From NCBI GenBank assembly GCA_036645935.1, contig JAVXNE010000002.1:1-64000 (forward strand): DNA of 64,000 bases. Direction: 5' to 3'. A program made the translations under genes and the position numbers. Of this stretch, positions 1 through 7,628 are shown piece after piece (position 1 is the stretch's first letter; each line of letters begins with the position of its first letter). The notes under the pieces were generated by a model that was given only the letters and a program-made list of their open reading frames with translations, did not search any database and was not told where the DNA came from. The DNA comes from JAUNBN01 sp036645935 (lineage in GTDB: Bacteria > Bacillota > Clostridia > Oscillospirales > Ruminococcaceae).

Positions 1-195
1 CTGCTATTCGCAGGCAACAAGCCCTCTCCGCTGCTTAAATAAAATATTTGTCTAGCTTTTTGGGGTCAGTTCAAAACCGGCTCCCTGCGTTTTTGATTAT
101 TTTGCTCTGTTGCTCGTTATCTGTACCGAATATCAACTGCAACCCTGCGGATAGATTTGTGCGCGTTTCATTTGATTGCGCAAATCGTCCGATTG
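1..195. other. Window edge, no gene seen
   Basis: AT-richer DNA downstream of the first ATPase gene. I see no convincing reading frame with a ribosome binding site and no clear terminator hairpin. It may hold the 3' flank of a gene that lies outside the window. Confidence 0.4.
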
Positions 196-2859
196 CTACG
201 CCGCACTTTTCGTCACGGTTTTTTTCTTTCTGCCATACATTCTCTGTCCCAGTTTGACAATCTCAACAACCGGAATCACCGAGAATGCGAGAGCGAGCGC
301 AACGCTGTATTCCAGCCCGGAGATGTGCTCAAATCCAAACGCAGTGCTGAGGAATGGGATGTATATCACGGCGGTCGTAAGCAACAGCGAGAGCCCGGCC
401 GCCCCAAACAGCCACCAGTTCGCTTCGCGCAGCGAGAACAGTGACTTGCGCTGTGAGCGCATGTTCAGCGCGTGGAATATCTCGGCCATCGACATCGTGA
501 GGAAGGCCATCGTCATGCCGTCAGGGCTGTTGGTGATCTCCCATACACCCGATTCGATAAAATGGCCGATGAAGTATGCCGCAAGGGTAACGATGGTCAC
601 GAGCACGCCCTGATAGGCGACGTCGGCACCCAATCCTCCCGCAAATATTCCCTCGCGAGGATTGCGCGGAGCGCGCCGCATAATGTCAGGCTCTCCCTTT
701 TCCATGCCCAGTGCAAGCGCGGGAAAACTGTCTGTGATGAGGTTGATCCAAAGTATGTGCACGGGATTCAAAATGGTGAATCCCAGCAGAGTTGCCATAA
801 AGATCGAAATGACCTCGCTGAGATTTGAGGCGAGCAGATATTGAATCGCCTTGCGGATGTTGTCGTATATCTTCCGCCCCTCTTCGACAGCGCTGACAAT
901 TGTCGCGAAGTTATCGTCCGCAAGTACCATATCTGCAACATTTTTCGTGACATCGGTGCCTGTTATACCCATTCCGATGCCGATATCTGCACTTTTGATT
1001 GACGGCGCATCGTTGACCCCATCGCCCGTCATCGCAGTCACGCAGCCGCGCGCGCGCCACGCATTGACAATGCGAACTTTATGCTCGGGCTGAACCCTTG
1101 CATAGACCGAATAGTGATCGATATTGCGCTCCAGCTCCTCGTCGGTTATCTCGTCAAGCTGTGACCCGGTAATTGCCTGTGACTCGTCGTCGATTATACC
1201 GAGCTGCAACGCTATCGCAATCGCGGTGTTGCGGTGATCTCCTGTTATCATTATCGGGCGAATGGATGCCTCACGACACTCCTTGATCGCCTCGCACACC
1301 TCATCGCGCACCGGGTCGATCATTCCCACAAGTCCGACAAAGGTGAGGCCCCGCTCAAGCGCAGATGGCTCAAAGGATTCTGGAAGACCGTCGAGCGGTT
1401 TGTAGGCCGCGCCGAGCACGCGAAGAGCCAGATTTGCCATCTGTTGGTTGTTGTCAGATATCGTTTCACGAAGCTCGGGAGTCAGCGGAATGTCCTCACC
1501 GTTCACGTGGGCAAATTCACAGCATTTCAGCAGCTCATCGGGCGCTCCCTTGGTGTACTGCACGAACGAACCGTCCGCACGTTTGTGCACTGTCGACATG
1601 AGCTTGCGCATCGAGTCAAACGGTGCCTCACCAACACGGGGCTGCTCCGCCTCAAGATCCGGTTTGCGCAGCCCGAGGGTTTTGGCAAAATTGACGAGCG
1701 CACATTCGGTCGGCTCTCCCTGGGCTTCGTCGGTCTCCTCGAGACGAGCGTCGGAACAGAGCGCCATTGCGATGGCGGTCAGATTCTTGTCCTCTCCCTC
1801 GTGCTGAACCACAGTCATTTTGTTTTGGGTCAGTGTGCCGGTTTTGTCAGAGCAGATTATCTGTGTACAACCGAGCGTTTCAACCGCCGTCAAACGACGG
1901 ATAATAGCGTTTCGCCGCGACATCTTCGTCACGCCTATCGAGAGCACTATCGTGACAACGGCGGCAAGTCCCTCGGGTATCGCCGCAACTGCAAGGCTCA
2001 CGGCAATGAGGAAGCTGTCCAAAATAACCCCGCCACTCATAGAGCCGCTGCGAAGCACTCCGAAGCCGAATATAAACACACATATTCCAAGAACGATCCA
2101 GGTCAGCGCGCGGCTGAGCTGAGCCAGCTTGAGCTGCAGCGGTGTCTTGCCCTCCTGTGCAAGCGCAATGGCGCTCGCAATCTTGCCCATCTCGCTGTTC
2201 ATTCCCGTTGCAACGACAACCGCCTTGCCGCGGCCATAGGCGATTGTGCTGCCGGTATACACCATGTTTGAACGGTCACCGAGCGGAATCGGCTTGCCGT
2301 TCGGAGCTGTCAGCGGCTCGGTCTGCTTGTTGACAGGCACCGATTCTCCCGTGAGCGCCGCTTCCTCTGCCTTGAGACTTGCGGTTTCAAACAATCTCGC
2401 ATCCGCAGGCACCGCGTCACCCGCCTCGAGTATGATGACATCCCCTGCAGCGACGTCCTGCGCCTTGATGACGTGCACTGTGCCCTCACGCATCACTTTG
2501 CACGTTGCTGCCGACATCTCATTGAGCGCCTCAATGGCCTTTTCGGCCTTGCTCTCCTGCACGACGCCGAGCACCGAGTTGAGCACCACGACAAACATAA
2601 TGATGAACACGTCCGCCATCGATTCCCCCGAATATAACGAGGTCACCGCAGAAACAACCGCCGCCGCTATCAGAATGATGATCATCGGGTCGGCGAGCTG
2701 CTTTAAGAATCGCACAATCATGGGCGTTTTTTTCGGTTCTGCCAGCTTGTTCAGTCCGTCGCGCCCGAGCACGCGCTCCGCCTGTTCGGTTTTTAAGCCC
2801 TCAGGCCGCGAGTCGAGTTCGCTGAATATCTCTCCTGCAGATTTCTGGTAATACTCCAT
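196..2859 (-). CDS. Cation-transporting P-type ATPase, Ca2+ type (P2A/P2B)
   Basis: Membrane pump of 887 residues that should hydrolyse ATP to move a divalent cation, most likely Ca2+, out of the cell. Visible family marks are the N-terminal cation-ATPase domain, the phosphorylation motif DKTGTLTQNKMT, the hinge motif MTGDGVNDAPS, the M4 motif PEGL, and N..TD in M6 (NLITDSFPALALGMEKGE); these ligands fit Ca2+ pumps such as listerial LMCA1 or SERCA. About ten membrane segments are expected. The ATG start follows AAGGAG at good spacing, and a promoter lies about 95 bases upstream. The gene stands alone. A second pump of the same class is encoded at about 40.5-43.1 kb. The class is clear; the ion is inferred. 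Confidence 0.93.
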   Translation of the reverse strand: MEYYQKSAGEIFSELDSRPEGLKTEQAERVLGRDGLNKLAEPKKTPMIVRFLKQLADPMIIILIAAAVVSAVTSLYSGESMADVFIIMFVVVLNSVLGVVQESKAEKAIEALNEMSAATCKVMREGTVHVIKAQDVAAGDVIILEAGDAVPADARLFETASLKAEEAALTGESVPVNKQTEPLTAPNGKPIPLGDRSNMVYTGSTIAYGRGKAVVVATGMNSEMGKIASAIALAQEGKTPLQLKLAQLSRALTWIVLGICVFIFGFGVLRSGSMSGGVILDSFLIAVSLAVAAIPEGLAAVVTIVLSIGVTKMSRRNAIIRRLTAVETLGCTQIICSDKTGTLTQNKMTVVQHEGEDKNLTAIAMALCSDARLEETDEAQGEPTECALVNFAKTLGLRKPDLEAEQPRVGEAPFDSMRKLMSTVHKRADGSFVQYTKGAPDELLKCCEFAHVNGEDIPLTPELRETISDNNQQMANLALRVLGAAYKPLDGLPESFEPSALERGLTFVGLVGMIDPVRDEVCEAIKECREASIRPIMITGDHRNTAIAIALQLGIIDDESQAITGSQLDEITDEELERNIDHYSVYARVQPEHKVRIVNAWRARGCVTAMTGDGVNDAPSIKSADIGIGMGITGTDVTKNVADMVLADDNFATIVSAVEEGRKIYDNIRKAIQYLLASNLSEVISIFMATLLGFTILNPVHILWINLITDSFPALALGMEKGEPDIMRRAPRNPREGIFAGGLGADVAYQGVLVTIVTLAAYFIGHFIESGVWEITNSPDGMTMAFLTMSMAEIFHALNMRSQRKSLFSLREANWWLFGAAGLSLLLTTAVIYIPFLSTAFGFEHISGLEYSVALALAFSVIPVVEIVKLGQRMYGRKKKTVTKSAA

Positions 2860-2952
2860 CTTTAATATCTCCTTGTTATGGCCGCTGCGTACAAAAAAGG
2901 CTCACGCACGGCTGTTTTAGCCATACATAAGTCTTGTTATCAAGGTATACCT

Positions 2953-2981
2953 ATTATACCTCTTAGCCAAACCAGGCGCAA
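2953..2981 (-). promoter_or_regulatory. Sigma-A-like promoter of the P-type ATPase gene
   Basis: Read on the minus strand: -35 TTGCGC, 17-base spacer, -10 TATAAT. The predicted start of transcription leaves a leader of roughly 85 bases before the ATPase ATG. Assignment rests on sequence match only. Confidence 0.6.
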
Positions 2982-3170
2982 AATTCACGTCATGCATGTT
3001 GATTTGGCGCACACTGCGTGCCAACTACTCCCCTATGAATATTACGTACCTTACTATAATTTGGGCACAATGTCAATAGACGGGTGCTGAATAATATTGC
3101 CGATATGTTTTTTTGCTTATATTCCTGAGCGCATTATTAGCAATAATTCACTAATGAACCTGCCTGCGCA

Positions 3171-3199
3171 TTGATTTGTTTGTCATTATGTATTAAAAT
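3171..3199 (+). promoter_or_regulatory. Sigma-A-like promoter upstream of hypA
   Basis: TTGATT, 17-base spacer, TAAAAT on the plus strand, ending about 65 bases before the hypA ATG. With the ATPase promoter it makes the 2860-3264 gap a divergent promoter region. No operator was recognised in the gap. Confidence 0.55.
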
Positions 3200-3264
3200 G
3201 GACACGAAACTCTAATTTGCTCTTCTTCTAGCCTATAAATAAAACAAAAGAAAGCGTATTCATT

Positions 3265-3606
3265 ATGCACGAACTCGGAGTAATCAGCGCGATGGTCAAA
3301 ACCATTGAGGGAATCGTCCAAAAAGAAAATCTGACCAAAGTAGAAAAAATCGTTCTGCAGGTCGGGGAGCTTTCGGGCGTTATTCCCGCATATATCAAGG
3401 ACTGCTACCCCGCGGCGGTATACAAAACGTTTCTTGAAAACACTGAACTCGAGCTTGAGGTCATTCCCGGAATCGCTCGCTGCGAGGATTGCGGCGAGGA
3501 GTTCAACGCCCTGGCGTGCGATCTCACGTGTCCAAAATGCAAGTCGCAAAATCTCACGGCACTCGGCGGGCGGGAATTCTTGATAAAGGAAATTCTCGCC
3601 TGCTAA
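3265..3606 (+). CDS. hypA: Hydrogenase nickel-insertion protein HypA
   Basis: Protein of 113 residues, the usual HypA length. HypA delivers Ni2+ to [NiFe]-hydrogenase precursors together with HypB. The N-terminus begins MHEL, whose His2 is the nickel ligand in the family. The C-terminal half carries two CxxC pairs (CEDC near residue 73, CPKC near 91) that form the structural zinc site. The ribosome binding site is weak (AAGAAAG). Odd point: no hypB, other hyp genes or hydrogenase subunits are nearby; the neighbour is a flavoprotein. Family assignment is firm; whether it still serves a hydrogenase cannot be told from this window. Confidence 0.9.
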   Translation: MHELGVISAMVKTIEGIVQKENLTKVEKIVLQVGELSGVIPAYIKDCYPAAVYKTFLENTELELEVIPGIARCEDCGEEFNALACDLTCPKCKSQNLTALGGREFLIKEILAC

Positions 3607-3981
3607 GTTCCCGTTTTTGTCGGCAAGTGTGCCGATAATCGACACTTTCTCAGCCTGCGAAAACGCGGCAGCCCACGCGCTGCCGCTCTTATGGCGGCGC
3701 GTGAGTTTGTTTTCCAAAATCACTTCTTGTCCGTTTTCATCCATAGCGTAATCTGTACTATTCTGAACCGCAGGAAATACTTTTATGATTCCCACCTTTA
3801 ATCATGAAGTGGAAATATTTTTTCTGCGCGCCAAGCGGCGCGGTTGCAAGCGCCGCCTCGCCGCCCCAAGGCAATGCGGCAGCCAGATTAATCTGTTTGG
3901 GAAATCATCAGCTCGTGCGCACTCGCAGCGTTCGATGGAATTCCCCGCACGTCAATCAAACCACACGGGAGTGTTGATAAA
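3607..3981. other. Intergenic stretch with a short minus-strand open frame
   Basis: About 375 bases between hypA and the flavoprotein gene. An open frame runs through it on the minus strand from a GTG at 3795 and continues antisense across all of hypA, so the hypA-overlapping part is surely a shadow. The first 60 or so residues, outside hypA, look loosely protein-like but match no family I know and have no ribosome binding site. A decayed gene is possible but unsupported. Confidence 0.3.
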
Positions 3982-5307
3982 ATGAAAATCTGCGTCATCA
4001 ACGGTTCGCCCAAGGGCGCTTACAGCATCACACTACAAACCGTTCTATATCTTCAAAAACGCTTTGAGGACTGTGAATTTCAAATAATAAACGTCGGGCA
4101 GAAAATAAAATCGTTTGAGCGGGACATGAGCGAAGCGGTTTCAGCTGTTGAGGCCTGCGATTTATTGCTTTTCTGCTACCCTGTTTACACCTTCATCACA
4201 CCCTACCAGCTGCAGCGTTTTATCGAGCTTTTAAAGTCGCAAAACATCGATCTCTCACAAAAATACGCTACGCAAATCACCACCTCGAAGCACTTTTATG
4301 ACTTCACCGCGCATCGCTATATTGAGCAGAATTGCTATGATTTAAAGCTCAAGTTTATCCGGGGACTCTCTGCCGACATGGATGATCTGTTGTGCGAACG
4401 CGGCAGATCGGAGGCTCTCGCATTCTTCAAATACGTCTCCTTCTGCGTCGAGAACTCAATTTTTGAGACATGTCCAAAGAACGATTTCGACACTCGACCC
4501 GAATACGTCATATCACTTGAGAACACTGAGAAATCGGATGGATTCGACACCGTAATCGTCACCAATGCCACAGCAACTGACACCTCTCTCACTTTGATGA
4601 TTGCGGATTTTGAAGCGGTCTACCCTTACAAAACTCGCGTCGTCAACATCGCACAATATCCCTTTTCGGGCGGATGTTTGGGCTGCTTCAACTGTGCATC
4701 AGACGGCAAATGCGTCTATAAAGACGGATTCGACAGTTTTCTGCGGGAAGAAATCCAGACTGCAAACGCCATCGTCTACGCGTTCACCGTAAAAGATCAC
4801 AGCATGGGTGCGTCTTTCAAGCTGTACGACGACCGACAGTTCTGCAACGGCCACCGCACCGTCACGATGGGCATGCCAATCGGCTATATTGCGAATGGAA
4901 ATTACGCCGACGAGACCAATCTCCAGCTGATAATCGAGGGTCGCTGCGAGGTGGGCCACAATTTTCTTTGCGGAGTCGCATCGAACGCCGCCGAGATACA
5001 AAAGCTTTCCGACAGGCTTTGCTTCGCACTTGAGAATAAGTATGTTCAGCCGCAAAACTTTCTCGGAGTGGGGGGCATGAAAATATTTCGCGATCTCATC
5101 TACCTAATGAGAGGGCTCATGAAAGAGGATCACCGCTTTTACAAGCAGCATGGAATGTATGATTTCCCTCAAAAAAAGCTCGGAACTGTCATAAAAATGA
5201 AACTTGTCGGGGCATTGGCCTCCAGCAAAAAACTGAAATCAAAACTTGGAAACCACATGAATGAGGGCATGATAGCGCCTTACAAAAAAGTGATTGACGC
5301 ACAATGA
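3982..5307 (+). CDS. Tandem flavodoxin-fold NAD(P)H/FMN oxidoreductase with iron-sulfur-flavoprotein motif
   Basis: Protein of 441 residues with two flavodoxin-like domains in tandem. Domain 1 (about 1-165) opens with a beta strand and the FMN phosphate loop GSPKGAYS, and has the YPVY motif seen in flavodoxin-like reductases. Domain 2 (about 185-365) lacks a clear phosphate loop but has CLGCFNC followed by GKC near residue 230, the Cys-rich signature of NADPH-dependent FMN reductases and iron-sulfur flavoproteins. The C-terminal 75 residues are helical and basic. The start is supported by GGGAG ten bases upstream. The likely role is flavin-dependent electron transfer or reduction of a small molecule; the substrate is unknown. 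Confidence 0.8.
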   Translation: MKICVINGSPKGAYSITLQTVLYLQKRFEDCEFQIINVGQKIKSFERDMSEAVSAVEACDLLLFCYPVYTFITPYQLQRFIELLKSQNIDLSQKYATQITTSKHFYDFTAHRYIEQNCYDLKLKFIRGLSADMDDLLCERGRSEALAFFKYVSFCVENSIFETCPKNDFDTRPEYVISLENTEKSDGFDTVIVTNATATDTSLTLMIADFEAVYPYKTRVVNIAQYPFSGGCLGCFNCASDGKCVYKDGFDSFLREEIQTANAIVYAFTVKDHSMGASFKLYDDRQFCNGHRTVTMGMPIGYIANGNYADETNLQLIIEGRCEVGHNFLCGVASNAAEIQKLSDRLCFALENKYVQPQNFLGVGGMKIFRDLIYLMRGLMKEDHRFYKQHGMYDFPQKKLGTVIKMKLVGALASSKKLKSKLGNHMNEGMIAPYKKVIDAQ

Positions 5308-5654
5308 GCATCAGACCTTTGGCAGATCTTCTGCCGCGTAAGGATTGTTCATAACGCTCTCTCACGTTCAATGTTATCTCAACGCGTCAATTTGTGATTT
5401 AATCCACTTAATTTTGCGCGTCTGCGTCCTCTCAAAATCAGAGTGTTGCGCCGCGCGCTCCTTGAAATTCAGCTCGCCGTTTCACTTTTTTAAAAAACCG
5501 CTGCTTTGCCGTGCACGCTTGAAATTTTTGCACTGTCTTATAAGTCGCAGCGGGCGTCCATCTTACAGATTATTCGCCGTGCCGCAGGCAATCGAAACCT
5601 TACGCATCTTATGGGTTCAAGGCTTTTCGACTGTAGGGCGCGGTTTTTTTGGCA
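5308..5654. other. Intergenic, no gene recognised
   Basis: About 350 bases of mixed composition. Short open frames are present but none has a ribosome binding site or family resemblance. A small hairpin (GGCAGA/TCTGCC) lies about 15 bases after the flavoprotein stop but has no T-run. Confidence 0.4.
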
Positions 5655-5697
5655 AAACAACACTCTCCAAAGGCAGAGCCTTTGGAGAGTGTTGTTT
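5655..5697. terminator. 20-bp perfect hairpin, probable bidirectional terminator
   Basis: Arms 5655-5674 and 5678-5697 are perfect reverse complements around a three-base loop (AGA). Each strand ends its hairpin with GTTGTTT, so termination in both directions is plausible: for the minus-strand lipoprotein gene ending at 5735 and for plus-strand transcripts from the flavoprotein side. Confidence 0.7.
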
Positions 5698-5734
5698 CCA
5701 ATATATCAGTTGTTCACTGAGCCATTCAATTTTA

Positions 5735-7615
5735 TCAAGGCTGAATTAGAATGAGCCGGCCATCCCTCCTCGGCTTTACGGTCTTTGCATCGCTTATATT
5801 CTGTGCCATGATATCGCCTATCAAGACACCTGTCTTCTCACAGGATTTGATGAACTCAGGCGGCACGCTTTCATCCATAACTGCGATATGATAAAGCTTA
5901 TCCGGCTCTATCTCCTCGTCCATATCTGTTGTAATTTTGATAATTCGGCTGCCCGGTTGTGCCGAGGGGTTGAATTTCAGTTTCAGACCCGAAAAATAAT
6001 AGAACCATCCTCCGCGGTTGTTGTCCACGTCAATTGAATATTCCAGTGTTTTTATGAGATCCTCGCCCGACATTGTAATTTTCCAGAGCTCGCCCTTTTC
6101 TTTGCGCTTTAAATCGGGAAGCACTCGATTGATATCTCTTCGCGTCAGCTCTCCCTCATACAAACTCGCGCTGATGCCCTTGCCGTTATACCTGCCGTCT
6201 TTGCCGTTGTCCAGAAACAGTGCCATCTCGCAGCCGCTGTAATCGCGCATTACATCTGTCACAAAGCTCCCCGTCTCCTCTTGTGTGAAGTCCTCCGACG
6301 CCGTGCCAAACACTTCAAGAGATTCAGACTCGGAAGGCGATAGATTCTCCTCATCGACCATCTTTGCGACGTCAATGGCGGAGAACTTTCCCTCAACCAT
6401 GCCCGCAAGTCCTCTTCGCAGTGCATTTTGCGCGTTTTTAAACGTCGGGAAAACCGCATACCGTCCGTTGTTCAGTGCGTGCCTCATATCCTCAATTTCA
6501 ACAATGTTAGGGGGAGATACGCCCTTAAGGCTCGAAAACACAGCTTCAGTGTCCCCCGAGAGCGCCCTCTGTCCCTCGAGAGTGCTGATGTATTTCAGCA
6601 TACTCATCACGGCTTCGAGCTTTTGGGCGTTTTTCGGTTCTGCAAGGTTTTTGTTGACCCCAATATAACACACGGGATACAGCCGCACCCAATCACTATC
6701 TGTCCCGGGATTGAAAAACGGCATGAGCGCAAACTCGTCGGTACTGCCTGTCAGATCAAACCCCATACGCGCGAGGAGGACCGAATCCTCAATCATCGCG
6801 CACTCTCGGTTGAAAAGCATATATTCCCGATCCGCGTATCCGATGTCCAGATCATCTTTTTTCAGGATACCGGCGTCAATCAGTTGCTGAAATGTCTCAA
6901 GTGCCGGCATGAAATTATCTTTAAAACAGCCGATTCCGTTGTTGTAATCGTCAATCCACTGTGTATCTTGCGGCTTGCTGAAAGAGCTTTCAAATCCAAA
7001 CCCAACAAATGCGGTGTCTAACACCTCGGAGTTTTCGAGCCCGAGTTGCAAAGAGCGCATTCCGCTCGATTCAATATCCTGACACAGTCTGACAAATTCG
7101 TCAAAACTGTCGGGAACTTTCCATCCTCTCTCTTTGAAAAGTGTTTTGTTATATACGATTCCGCGAATCTGAGAGGGCCCGGGAAGGTAATAGAGCTTTC
7201 CGTCCCTCGCGATATTGTTGAGCATTGCGGTGATGTAAGTCCCTGACAGCGGCAGCGTCGAGAGATCCATCAGGTTGTCCTGCCAGTATTGCTCACCGAC
7301 ATCAAGCGGCCACGTCATCACAACATCCGTAATGTCTTTGTGCTTCAATCGCGTTTCATATTCGGCTATGCCCATATCCGAAGTGTAGTTGCCCACCTGA
7401 ATGATGTCAACGTGGGGCAGTTCTTTCTCCGCAATTTTTTCAAAACTGTTGATGCTGAACGCGTATTTCACTAACACTGTTATCGGAATCTTATCTTTGG
7501 GAATCACAGTCTGCGTTATAATTTCAGTCTTGTCCACCTCGGAACTGCCCGAACATGACACGAGTGCAAGAAACAAAACGGCAGTCATTGCCGCTGTACG
7601 ACACCTCTTCAACAT
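5735..7615 (-). CDS. Lipoprotein: extracellular solute-binding domain fused to 5'-nucleotidase C-terminal-like domain
   Basis: Lipoprotein of 626 residues from the ATG at 7615, chosen because AAGGAG precedes it and because it opens with a clean signal peptide ending in lipobox LVSC (Cys21). Residues about 35-440 resemble family 1 ABC solute-binding proteins: YNKTLFKERGWKVPDSFDEF is the typical hinge segment. Residues about 460-620 resemble the C-terminal domain of 5'-nucleotidases: a region around LFLDNG, then LTRRDINRVLP and SGEDLIKTLE, then a late Y.IAV strand. No catalytic metallophosphatase domain is present. It starts 13 bases after the stop of the GGDEF/EAL gene, so the two are probably one operon, and no permease gene is near. 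Inference: a ligand-binding partner for the membrane sensor rather than a transporter subunit. Confidence 0.8.
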   Translation of the reverse strand: MLKRCRTAAMTAVLFLALVSCSGSSEVDKTEIITQTVIPKDKIPITVLVKYAFSINSFEKIAEKELPHVDIIQVGNYTSDMGIAEYETRLKHKDITDVVMTWPLDVGEQYWQDNLMDLSTLPLSGTYITAMLNNIARDGKLYYLPGPSQIRGIVYNKTLFKERGWKVPDSFDEFVRLCQDIESSGMRSLQLGLENSEVLDTAFVGFGFESSFSKPQDTQWIDDYNNGIGCFKDNFMPALETFQQLIDAGILKKDDLDIGYADREYMLFNRECAMIEDSVLLARMGFDLTGSTDEFALMPFFNPGTDSDWVRLYPVCYIGVNKNLAEPKNAQKLEAVMSMLKYISTLEGQRALSGDTEAVFSSLKGVSPPNIVEIEDMRHALNNGRYAVFPTFKNAQNALRRGLAGMVEGKFSAIDVAKMVDEENLSPSESESLEVFGTASEDFTQEETGSFVTDVMRDYSGCEMALFLDNGKDGRYNGKGISASLYEGELTRRDINRVLPDLKRKEKGELWKITMSGEDLIKTLEYSIDVDNNRGGWFYYFSGLKLKFNPSAQPGSRIIKITTDMDEEIEPDKLYHIAVMDESVPPEFIKSCEKTGVLIGDIMAQNISDAKTVKPRRDGRLILIQP

Positions 7616-7628
7616 GTAATGACACTCC

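Noticed and set aside
1234..2271. Plus-strand open frame of 345 residues
   Set aside because: Antisense to the P-type ATPase gene; His/Arg-rich composition typical of a shadow frame, no ribosome binding site.
3193..3795. Minus-strand open frame of 200 residues
   Set aside because: Runs antisense across the whole of hypA, GTG start with no ribosome binding site. Only its first 60 residues lie outside hypA and match nothing.
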